This document shows, piece by piece, positions 37,401-45,773 of a stretch of 64,000 nt of DNA. The DNA comes from Ananas comosus (taxonomy: Eukaryota > Streptophyta > Magnoliopsida > Poales > Bromeliaceae). Where the stretch lies: positions 7,893,334-7,957,333 of the forward strand of contig NC_033638.1 in the NCBI RefSeq assembly GCF_001540865.1. Reading direction: 5' to 3'. Both the position numbers and the translations under genes were made by a program. The notes under the pieces are model-generated. The model was given only the letters and a program-made list of their open reading frames with translations. It was not told where the DNA came from and made no database searches. Each line of letters begins with the position of its first letter. Positions within the stretch are counted from its first letter, which is position 1.

Positions 37401-37420
37401 GAGTTTATCTATTAAAAAAG

Positions 37421-38015
37421 AGTTACTTTATTTTCAGAAAATAAAAACGAAGTTGGTTGCATACTACTACTAAAATAAGATTGTGGTGGTGAAAATATAT
37501 AAAAATATATTTAAAATTATAAAAAAATATATTGTAATCAGACTATTACAATAAGGTTGTATGAAAATATATTTAAAATTATGTACAAAAAATATTGTAA
37601 TCAATTCGTGCAACGTGATAAATATTTGCTTTATTATGTTTGTAATCTCATATGGAGCGTGCGACGCATTTTTACAGTATTCGTTATATTTGAGTCTATG
37701 GTATGATAATGTGATCTTCTCGTAGTAGTAAAACATCATAAGGGAGGGAATTGAAAATTTGATCCGTTAATAATAAGATAATGATAGTTAATATCAATGT
37801 TTTATTAATCACAACATCAATTTGTATACTACTCTATGTATTAAATCTAATTAACATGTTAATGTCATATTTAACACTTTGACACAAGATTATAGAAAGA
37901 AACTTATATCTGTCATTGGGATCTAAGAAAAATTTAGCTGAGGGGGCTATTCGTTTGATATTGTAGTTGGGGGTGTTTTCATACATTTTCACCATCACAA
38001 ACTATAGATATTTTA
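37421..38015. other. AT-rich intergenic DNA
   Basis: No gene is visible. About 37487-37600 contains two diverged copies of a GAAAATATATTTAAAATTAT-type unit in direct order. Confidence 0.4.
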
Positions 38016-38024
38016 TTATTTATT

Positions 38025-38759
38025 GGCCAATTTGCATAAAAAATCCACAAGTTTTGAGCGTTTGCAAAATTGGGGCTCCTTTTTCGATTTTGCAGATTCG
38101 ATCCGAATTTTTGGTAAACTGACTAAAATACTTTTATACTTTTTTCTCACTCTTTTTTTTTCTCGCGATTCTTTATTTTTTCTCGCCGAAGAAGACGATG
38201 GAGGTGAAGGCGGAAACGGCGCCCATCGTCTCTGCATCTCACGCCCTCACCCTCACCCTCACCCGCGCACTCCTCGCCTTACTCGCCTCTGACCCCACCA
38301 AGAGAGTGCAGCGATCCTTTTTTTTTTTCCTCTCCAACTCTCCTCCACCGCCTCCGCGGCCCTCCGAGACGATAATGATGGCGATAATGCGTCGTCCTCN
38401 CTCTCGAACCGGCCAAAAGGATTGGGCTCGGGGCGTGACAGCCACGGAGACGGCGGAGGAGGGAAAAAAAAAAAAAAAAAAAAAGGTCGCAGCACAGCCT
38501 CGGCAGGGTTGGAGGCGAGTAGGGCGAGTGGTGCGCGGGCGAGGGTGAGGGCGTGAGGTGCAGAGACAATGGAGGCCGTTTTCGCTTTCGCCTCAGTCGC
38601 CTTTTTCGACGCGAAAAAAAAAAGAACGCGAAAAAAAAATATATATATAAGAATATTTTGATCAGTTTACTAAAAATTCGGACCAAATATGTAAAATCGA
38701 AAAAGGCGGCTTAGTTTTGCAAAAGCTCAAAACTTGTGAATATTTTATGTAAATTGGCC
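38025..38759. mobile_element. Mutator-like element B (735 bp), perfect 9-bp duplication
   Basis: Terminal inverted repeats of about 115 bp begin GGCCAATTTGCATAAA and end with the reverse complement. The 9-bp target duplication TTATTTATT is perfect (38016-38024, 38760-38768). The GC-rich interior (about 38195-38590) is itself inverted-duplicated: the left arm can read TAPIVSASHALTLTLTRALL and the reverse strand of the right arm SIVSAPHALTLARAPLALL, suggesting a captured gene piece of unknown origin. An N lies at the centre (38400). It shares termini with the larger element at 40786. Confidence 0.9.
38400..38400. other. Single N at the hairpin centre of element B
   Basis: The undetermined base sits between the two GC-rich inverted arms of the Mutator-like element, a place where sequencing and assembly often fail. 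Sequence may be missing here. Confidence 0.7.
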
Positions 38760-38867
38760 TTATTTATTTTAGTAATATTTTTTTATAATTTTTATTATTA
38801 AGTATAATAATTTTTATGAGTAATAAAATGCCATGTTTTGATACGAATATAAAGTATACCCGTAGAC

Positions 38868-39061
38868 AATGTGTAAGATTTAAATCCTGCATATTGACAG
38901 TTTATTAATTTTTTAATTTTTGTGCTATCATATTTTGGTAATAATAAAAAATTTAAAAAAAGTATGTCCTAAAATGAGTGAAATATAAGATTTATATTTA
39001 TATGTAAAAGTGTACATATTTTTCAACTATAAATATCCCATCCAAAGCTTTGTAAATCACC

Positions 39062-39109
<48 letters not shown>

Positions 39110-39240
39110 NCAATGTGTAAGATTTAAATCCTGCATATTGACAGTTTATTAATTTTTTAATTTTTGTGCTATCATATTTTGGTAATAATAAAAAATTTAA
39201 AAAAAGTATGTCCTAAAATGAGTGAAATATAAGATTTAAC
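38868..39240 (+). repeat. About 130-bp direct duplication around a (CT)n tract and an N
   Basis: The stretch beginning CAATGTGTAAGATTTAAATC at about 38868 recurs from 39111, apparently base for base, and both copies end near AAATATAAGATTTA. Between them lie unique sequence, a (CT)n tract (39067-39109) and one N at 39110. The second copy starts immediately after the N. Confidence 0.9.
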
Positions 39241-39294
39241 TCTCTCATTAAAAAAAAAAAAGAAAATGTCCCATATATTCATATATTAAAATTT

Positions 39295-39935
39295 GACTAA
39301 ATTACAGAAAACCCTCCGTAATAACCCACTTTTTCACTTTTTTTCCCTGACATTTAAAAACCTACACTTTGCCCCCTTATAAAATGAAAAATGTGCATTT
39401 CACTTCCTACCGTTAGGGTTCCGTTATAAAATATTTTTTTATGCCGAAAGTATCTCTCCGCCTTCTTCCTTGTTGCTTCGCCTCTCTCCGGCTGGCCGCC
39501 TCCTTCCCTCTGGCTCGCCGCCTCGCCGTCCTCCACTGCCTCGCCCTCGCCCACATCCCCTTCACCCTCCTCCGCCGCCTCGCCTTCGCCCACGTTGCTC
39601 TTGCCTACCTTTCCATCAACACCCACCTCAATTTTCTCCCTACTATTATCGAAATCGAGGGGCGGCGAGGGTGCAAGAGGAGAAGGGGAGCAGGTGGAGA
39701 AGGAAATAGAGAGAAATCGCGGCAGATTGAGGCGGGAATCGCGGCCGATCGAAAGGGCGGCTGAGGAAGATGAGGAAGAAGACGAAAATGGCGAGGGATA
39801 AAATGATCATTTTACACACCGTAACCCCCATGTGAACATTTTTTATTTTACAAGAGGACAAAGTGTAGGTTTTTAAATGTCAGGGGGGGAAGTGAAAAAA
39901 CGGATTATTACATGGAGATTTTTTATAATTTAGCC
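39295..39935. mobile_element. Mutator-like element A (641 bp), perfect 9-bp duplication
   Basis: The ends are inverted repeats, GACTAAATTACAGAAAACCC on the left and, on the right, the complement of GGCTAAATTATAAAAAATC. TTAAAATTT is duplicated perfectly at 39286-39294 and 39936-39944. The interior (39440-39800) is GC-rich and reads as Leu/Arg/Ala-rich on one strand and Gly/Glu-rich (GEGEAAEEGEGDVGEGEAVE) on the other; no domain is recognised. Its termini differ from those of elements B and C. Confidence 0.88.
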
Positions 39936-39944
39936 TTAAAATTT

Positions 39945-40599
39945 TTAGATCTTTCATTCTAGAATTCATAAAGGTTCTATTCGAAAATTAGAATAAGCTA
40001 TTTAAAAATAACTTATATGATATAAGAATTTTCTAGTGTACCGGTAAGAAAGGAATTTGATTTTCTAATACGATTGTAAGTATGGAGTTTGATTTTTTAT
40101 TTTTCAAAATTTTTTTTATTTATAATTTAATAGGATACTATATTTTATCTAGGAGATAATTTATCTTATTTTTTTAAAAAAATAATTTGAAGACTGAATA
40201 TGATATTTCATTTTATGCGTTTGATCACACTCTTTATTAATCAACTATATAAATTTCTTATTACGTTAATAAGACATACCGAGCAAGATATTCAAATATT
40301 CAAAAAAACCAAAACTTTTTTAAAATTTTTAATATAAAAAATTAATTGATAAGAGGGCTAATAAAATATGAATCTTAGATATTTATACGGTATAAATTCT
40401 ATATCTATAGATTCTATACTACAGATGTACATACAGTATTGCTTAAAAAAAAAGTAAAAAAAGGGAGTACTTCATCAGCAAATAGGGTAGAGAAGCAGAC
40501 CATTAGCCCAGTAAACTGAGAAAGATTGGAGCTGAACATTTGATGCCAATATAGAATTTTCCTTCCCATAATATATGTATATATATATATAGAGAGAGA
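39945..40599. other. AT-rich intergenic DNA
   Basis: No gene is seen. A short TA/GA microsatellite lies at 40565-40602, just before the split MITE. Confidence 0.4.
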
Positions 40600-41036
40600 G
40601 AGTTCGGCTGGTATCCTATCAGCAGCATGGAAGCTTCCGTGCTATTAAGTTATTTTCAATGATGAGATTTCCCAATTGACTATCGACTCTGTTAAACTTG
40701 ATCTATATTATTGAAAGTATTTGTAAACTAAATTTTATAATTTTTTAATATCATTTATCTATCAAACGAATAGTCTAAAAATGAAGGCCTTTTTGCATAA
40801 AAAATCCACTTATTTTGGGTTTTTGCAAAACCGGGCCACCTTTTTCATTTTTGCAGATTCGGTCCACTTTTTCAGCAAACTGACCAAAATACCCTTATAT
40901 ATTTTTCTCTCTCCTCTTTTTTTTCTCTCTCCTTTCTTCGATCTCGTCGCCGCGGACCCTTTTTTCTCTCTTCTCTTTTTTCGTTTTTTTTCTCGTTCCT
41001 TTTTTCTTTCTTTTCCCAGAGACGTCGTCGTCCCCG

Positions 41037-41157
41037 GCCGTGCTCGCCCGTGCTCGCCGCCTCGTCGCCGAGGGCTCCATGGACACCGCCCGCGCCGTGC
41101 TGGAGCGGAGCTACCCGGAGTGGGCCCCGGCCGACGCCGTCGACGCGTCCGGCGAGG
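41037..41157 (+). pseudogene. Captured fragment: ankyrin-protein N-terminal piece, left copy
   Basis: The plus strand reads VLARARRLVAEGSMDTARAV followed by LERSYPEWAPADAVDASGEGG. From the ATG at 41079 it corresponds residue by residue to the fragment on the minus strand of the right arm (from 42396), with about nine in ten bases equal over some 75 nt. The match ends after DASGEGG, where low-complexity GGC sequence begins. The likely source is an ankyrin-repeat protein (helix then D-A-S-G-x repeat start); this is judged by eye. Confidence 0.6.
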
Positions 41158-41164
41158 GCGGTGG

Positions 41165-41360
41165 ACGCGGCGGTGGCGGCACGGCGGGGGAGGCGGGGAC
41201 GAGGCGAAGGCCGGGCGGGCTGGCGGCGACACGGGATCCGCGGGCTTGAAGACTCGCGCGTGGAGCTTCACCCTGTCGCTCGTCTCCACCGTCGACGACG
41301 CCATGGGCGCGGAGCTCGGAGGAGCTAAGGAAGCTCCACCGCCCGGGCGGGCCAGCACGG
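41165..41360 (-). pseudogene. Possible captured coding fragment, source unknown
   Basis: The minus strand reads PMASSTVETSDRVKLHARVF and onward to FKPADPVSPP without a stop, in strongly GC-rich DNA. It resembles the start of a plant enzyme, but I do not recognise the family. It may equally be a chance open frame in GC-rich sequence. Confidence 0.3.
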
Positions 41361-41514
41361 CTGGAGAGGGCGCGCGAGGGCGGAGGCAGAAAGAGAAGCA
41401 GCAGAGGAAGAAGAAGCAGCAGAGGAGTTAAAGAAAAAAAAAAGAAGAGAGAGAGAGAGAGGCAGAGAGAGAAACAGCAGAGGAAGAAGAAGGAGAAGAA
41501 GTGTTAAAAAAAGG

Positions 41515-41715
41515 GGTGGAAAATGGTGTAATGCGTGCAAAATGGAATAATAGTGTAATGGTGCAAAATTGTAATCGTGTAATGGTGTAATGGTGCACAA
41601 ATAGTGTAATTGTGTAATGGTGTAATAGTGTAAATGGTGTAATGGTGTAATGGTGCAACATTATAATGGTGTAATGGTGTAATGGTGTAAAATAGTGTAA
41701 TGGTGTAATGGTCCA
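41515..41715 (+). repeat. TGGTGTAA-type short repeat within element C
   Basis: Units of 8-11 bases (GTGTAATG, GGTGTAAT, GTGCAAAAT) recur more than 15 times in irregular order. Open frames over this stretch on the minus strand (HYTITPL-like repeats) are by-products. Confidence 0.75.
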
Positions 41716-42082
41716 GATTGCACCATTAGGGCCAGATTGCATCATTTAAAAAAATTTTGCACTATTTTTTTTTCCCTCTTTCTCTTCTTTTTCTTCTTCT
41801 TCTTCTAGATTGCACTATTAGCTTTTTTTTTTTTCCTCTTTCTCTTCTTCTTCTTTTTCTTCTTCTTCGACGGAGGCGTCGGATCGGCGGCGGGGGACGT
41901 AGGGGGAGACGGATTGGGAGGCCACGAGGCGCAGCGGAGACAATGGGCGATGGGGCTTCAAGGTGCGGCGGCTCGGGGCCGGGGGGGCCTCGTTGTCATC
42001 GTTGTCACCGGGCAACTAGTAGGAACGCGTAGGAACGCGCGGCACCGGCGCCTAGTAGGAACGCGCGGCGCTAGCGCCGACG

Positions 42083-42396
42083 CGGCGGTAGTCGGGCTCG
42101 GGGTCGGCGCGGGGGAGGTCGACGAGGAAATAGAGCTTCCCCGGCTTGAGCGGGGCGTCGGGGTCGAGCGGTCGGGCTCAGAGTTCGACGCGCTTGACCT
42201 CCTCGGACTCGAGCACGGCGAATCCCGGGTGGTCTCGGAGGTCGACGTCGGCGCCGAACTCCAGCAGCAGCTAGACGAGGTCCGGCCGGCCCTGCGCGAT
42301 GGCCGAGTGCAGCAGGCCGACGCCGGACGCGTCGATGGCGTCGGCCGGGCGCCACTCCGGGTCGCTCCGCTCCAGCACGGCGCGGGCAGCGTCCAT
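42083..42396 (-). pseudogene. Captured chimeric fragment: ankyrin piece fused to PADRE/DUF4228-like piece
   Basis: On the minus strand from the ATG at 42396 the frame reads MDAARAVLERSDPEWRPADA, then IDASGVGLLHSAIAQGRPDL, V, stop, LLLEFGADVDLRD: an N-terminal helix and one ankyrin repeat (x-G-LLH-A-x-x-GRPDLV-LLLEFGADVD). It continues in the same frame into HPGFAVLESEEVKRVEL, stop, ARPLDPDAPLKPGKLYFLVD and LPR, which resembles the C-terminal half of plant PADRE (DUF4228) proteins related to At1g66480. Stops are TAG at 42271-42273 and TGA at 42178-42180, so it is dead. Two unrelated sources seem to be joined near 42229-42240. Assignment is by pattern recognition. Confidence 0.6.
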
Positions 42397-42815
42397 GGAA
42401 AAGAAAGAAAAGAACGAGAAAAAAAAAAAAAAGGAGAGAGAAAGAGGAAAGAGAAAAATTTATAAGGGTATTTTGGTCAGTTTACTGAAAAAGCGGACCG
42501 AATCTGCAAAAACGAAAAAGATGGCCCGATTTTGCAAAAGTCCAAAATAAGTGAATTTTTTATGCAAAAAGGCCAAAAATGAATGATTGAAAATAAAAAT
42601 TTTATAAAAATTGATGATAAAAAACTTAAATTTAAGATCAGAGGTATTGATCTTACTCTGAATAGTAAAAAAAAATTTCCATAAAAATTTAATCATATTT
42701 GAATTGTTTTATACCGTTAAATTCACAAACTTATCAGATTATGGAAATTGAATGAATTATGTTAGATGTACCCCTCTCTCTCTCTCTCTCTCTCTCTTAT
42801 ATATATATATATATC

Positions 42816-43046
42816 TCATCCCGATGTTATGAAAATGTTCATAGTGGGTTCACTATGAACACACAAAAATCGGTAACCTAGATGAAAAACTAATGATTAT
42901 CGGAAACCTAGTTTGTGATAAGGTGGTTGGTGGTGGATGGTGGTGGATGGTGGTAGTAGAGTTGGAGTGTAGAGAGGTAGGTTCTCGATTTTTATGTGTT
43001 CATAGTTAACCCACTATGAAAATGTTTATAAGATCGAGATGAGTAT
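42816..43046. mobile_element. MITE in (TA)n, copy 1 of a tandem pair
   Basis: About 230 bp with inverted ends of roughly 58 bp: CATCCCGATGTTATGAAAAT at the left, the reverse complement of CATCTCGATCTTATAAACAT at the right, both containing AGTGGGTTCACTATGAACAC or its complement. The middle has GGTGGATGGT repeats. TA-repeat DNA flanks it on both sides. The setting recalls the rice Micron family, which also sits in (TA)n, but sequence relation is not shown. Confidence 0.7.
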
Positions 43047-43067
43047 ATATATATATATATATATATC

Positions 43068-43292
43068 ATCCCGATCTTATGAAAATGTTCATAGTGGGTT
43101 CACTATGAACACACAAAAATCGGTAACCTAGATAAAAAACTAATGATTATCAAGAACCTAGTTTGTGATAAGGTGGATGGTGGTGGATGGTGGTGGATGG
43201 TGGTAGTAGAGTTGGAGTGTAGAGAGGTAGGTTCCCGATTTTTGTGTGTTCGTAGTGAACCCACTATGAAAATGTTCATAAGATCGAGTTGA
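43068..43292. mobile_element. MITE in (TA)n, copy 2 of a tandem pair
   Basis: It is nearly identical to the copy at 42816 (a few substitutions and a small difference in the GGTGGATGGT run), in the same orientation and separated by (TA)n. The inverted ends are again about 58 bp. A (TA)n then (CT)n tract follows up to the N at 43366. Confidence 0.72.
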
Positions 43293-43314
43293 GATATATA
43301 TATATATATATATA

Positions 43315-43365
<51 letters not shown>

Positions 43366-43366
43366 N
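43366..43366. other. Single N next to a wrongly oriented block
   Basis: The N lies between a (CT)n(AT)n tract and a block (43367 to about 43618) that makes sense only when read backwards without complementing; see the NRPB9 entry and findings. Confidence 0.85.
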
Positions 43367-43407
43367 CTTCTTCCCTAAAAATGTACTACCCCCGAAGCCT
43401 TTAAATG

Positions 43408-43575
43408 GTAAGAGCCGTTTTAAAGTACCATGAGTATCTAGGACGACGACGACGACGACGAAGACGAAGTCGAAGACGACACCCGAAGGAACTCTTCGAC
43501 GAAAAGGGAGGGAACACCCCAAAATCGAGGATTACCCCGCCATTAGAAGAACCACCACTCCACTCTTGAGTGTCC

Positions 43576-43620
<45 letters not shown>

Positions 43621-45773
43621 TTTTTTTCCCCCTTTTCTTCTGTTTTCTTTTTTTCTGTGTTACGTGGAGTACTCAAAAAGTGTTCATCTTTTGTGGCTTT
43701 TAACTAAATCTTGGCTCCTTTTTTGTTTTTTGTTTTTTTTTTCTTTTGGGGTTTTTACAGCAACAATATATTGTACCCAAAAGAGGATAGAGAGCAAAAG
43801 ATCCTCCTCTACGCATGCCGCAACTGTGACCACCAGGTTCTTAATCCTCCTCCTCCTCCCCATTCTCTATTTTTATTTGATCTCTTTTTTCCTAAATTTG
43901 GTGTGGGAAAAAGTGGAGCTTTGATGTAATATAATTTGCTAATCGAGTTAGAGAGAGAGAGAGGGGAAAAAAAAAAGGAACTTGTTTTGCAACTTTCTGT
44001 TCGTTTTCAGAAAGTTGCAGAACAAACTCTAGAAAAGTCAGAAAATTGATTTTGCATCTTCCTGTTTGCTTTCAGAAGTGCTTTTTCATTTTAGCTGGTG
44101 AAAGCTTTAGATTATTTGTTTGCGGAATCGCGCAGCTTTTTCTTTTGGAATATAGAACCTGTTTTTGAAATCAAGCTAAATAGATCTTTTATGCATAAAA
44201 ATATACTATATCCTTACATCTGAATGCTAAATAGATTTTTTTTCAGGTTCTATCTATCCAAAGCATATTGAAATAGCTGGGCATTTTAGCGAATCTAAAG
44301 ACTAAAGTCAAGATTGATAGTTCTTATACAACTATAAGATCTCAGCTTCTGTTGAATATAAATATTGAAAACATCATTCTCTAATAGCTTAAGCTATTGT
44401 AGAACAACTGTTGTTTCACGCATTACTTAACATGATATCAGAGCAAAAGGCTTTGAGTTCGAGTCTTACTAGGCTTCTTACTTCGTTTAGTTTCCTCTCA
44501 TTTAATTCAAGGAACCCGGATATGAAGGATAGTGTTGAATTCAAATATTGAAAACACCGTTCCAAACAACAGTTGTTTCATGTGTTGGTTATTTCATCTT
44601 CTACAATCTCCTTAGAACTTTGAATAGGATATAAAACTTGCTTGAGATGACATACAAAAGTTCTATCCTTTTCTAATTTGATGTAGTTGTTGCATTTAAG
44701 CAGCACTTTTTCTGGCTGCTGCATTGTGGGAGCTTGGAATCTCTCGATCTGCGCTCTCATTTCTCCTAAATTGTGTATATTTTTACTGTATATTCTTATC
44801 GTCTGTGATGGAGTTCCTCCCTGCTCTTTCAGGAAGTTTCTGATTACCATTGTGTCTATAGAAATGAGGTGCATCACGCGATTGGCGAACGCACGCAAGT
44901 CCTGCAAGACGTTGCGGGCGATCCAACCCTCCCTCGAACTAAGTCTGTCCGGTGTGCTGTGTGCGGTCATCCAGAAGCCGTCTTTTTCCAGGTTCGATTT
45001 CTTGGCTCTCACCTTGTTTCAGCGAGTTGTGTGCTAACACATACGAATCTCTAGGTTCTAAGGCTGCATGAAAGTAATAAAGAGGGGAATAGCAAAATAT
45101 ACTTTCGAAGTTACCCTTAATTCTCTCAGTTCAAATTATTGAAGTTACTTCACTGCTTTGCAAGGTTTTAAGTGCCCATCGGCACGGGCCGTATCCACCG
45201 TGCCGTACCGTGCCGGCAAGTTTTCGGCATGACTCCGTGCCACGGCACTTAAATCCTTGCTGCTTTGTATACTTCCTTATGTATGTACATCTTGGTCTTA
45301 GCATTCATGAACAAAAGTGCCACTCTCACAATTATTAAGAGTATAACTTAGACATATATAGACAAGCAAATTTGTTAATTAAAATTAATTCAACCTTGTA
45401 AAGTAGTATGCTTAATGCTACCAGTGATTAAGTAGATAAATTCATAGGTCGATAACTTTGCATTTAGTAGAAAGAACTTTTGCTTCGCTGCAACATAATC
45501 TTCTTCCTATCTACTGAAAAGATGGCCCAGAAAATAATAATCAATGATAAGCACACTTTCTCATCTATAGCTTGATGTATCACACTTTACGTGCAATTTG
45601 ATATCTGATGGAGTAGTATTGTTTCGGTCGGTGTTTGTTTCGAATGCATTCTCTGTGCACAGAAAATAATTTTTGTTTTAAAAAAATTGCAGGCTACTAG
45701 CAGAGGCGAGGAAGGTATGACTCTTTTCTTCGTCTGCTGCAATCCAAGCTGTGGGCATAGGTGGAGGGATTGA
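43408..45773 (+). CDS. NRPB9: RNA polymerase subunit 9 (NRPB9), exon 1 reversed in the assembly
   Basis: The small subunit of RNA polymerase II (in plants shared with Pol IV/V) that supports start-site choice, elongation and RNA cleavage. Exons 2-4 read normally on the plus strand: 43761-43836, 44833-44991, 45693-45773. Exon 1 appears only when bases 43436 down to 43408 are read backwards without complementing: MSTMKFCRE plus two bases, then a consensus GTAAAT donor at 43407-43402, in the right phase for exon 2. The joined protein is 114 aa, the plant length. Zinc ribbon 1 uses C7, C10, C29, C32; zinc ribbon 2 uses C76, C79, C103, C108. Also conserved: [12 protein letters not shown] and [16 protein letters not shown] 99-bp hAT MITE lies in intron 3. 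Convergent with the BRWD-like gene. Confidence 0.93.
44330..44600 (+). repeat. SINE/tRNA-like segment between direct repeats in NRPB9 intron 2
   Basis: ATGATATCAGAGCAAAAGGC followed by TTTGAGTTCGAGTCTTAC (about 44430-44470) matches the tRNA-like core seen in plant Au-type SINEs, with a good B box (GTTCGAGTC). On either side, GTTGAAT...AAATATTGAAAACA and CAACTGTTGTTTCA(C/T)G words recur in direct order (44350-44418 and 44532-44582). Class and limits are uncertain. Confidence 0.4.
45161..45259. mobile_element. Small hAT MITE (99 bp) in NRPB9 intron 3
   Basis: The termini CAAGGTTTTAAGTGCC and GGCACTTAAATCCTTG are inverted repeats with one mismatch. The 8-bp target duplication CTGCTTTG is perfect (45153-45160, 45260-45267), as for hAT elements. 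The interior is GC-rich and palindromic around GCACGG/CCGTGC. Confidence 0.85.

Larger units (their letters stand above)
40786..42574. mobile_element. Pack-MULE-like element C (1789 bp) carrying gene fragments
   Basis: Terminal inverted repeats of about 125 bp (40786-40910 and 42450-42574, roughly nine of ten bases alike) begin GGCCTTTTTGCATAAAAAAT. The target duplication AAAAATGAA is perfect (40777-40785, 42575-42583). Inside each repeat lies a GC-rich block with fragments of cellular genes; between them (41440-41850) is purine/pyrimidine-rich sequence and a TGGTGTAA repeat. No transposase is present, so it is nonautonomous. It is a larger relative of the element at 38025. Confidence 0.92.
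40600..42745. repeat. Palindromic MITE, copy c, split by a Mutator-like element
   Basis: Left part 40600-40785 shares TTGACTATCGACTCTGTTAAA and AAATTTTATAATTTTTTAA with the MITE at 18472. Right part 42575-42745 shares GAGGTATTGATCTT and TATACCGTTAAA with the copy at 27190-27655. The Mutator-like element C separates the two. Outer limits are approximate. Confidence 0.55.

Noticed and set aside
41515..41715. CRISPR-like array from regular short repeats
   Set aside because: The units are 8-11 bases without constant spacers; it is a simple repeat in a plant transposon.
40781..42465. Long open frames in GC-rich DNA (40781-41431, 41914-42465, 40810-41358) as genes
   Set aside because: They lie inside a Mutator-like element, run in from its terminal repeats, and the recognisable pieces are in other frames with stops. 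They follow from high GC content.
43401..43676. Minus-strand open frame with IYIYIY and [10 protein letters not shown] runs over 43401-43676
   Set aside because: It arises from an (AT)n tract and from the block that is written backwards; the true content is the 5' leader and exon 1 of NRPB9.
44430..44470. A tRNA gene in NRPB9 intron 2
   Set aside because: A good B box (GTTCGAGTC) and a GATATCAGAGC word are present, but no acceptor stem or cloverleaf could be folded by eye; it fits a SINE remnant better.
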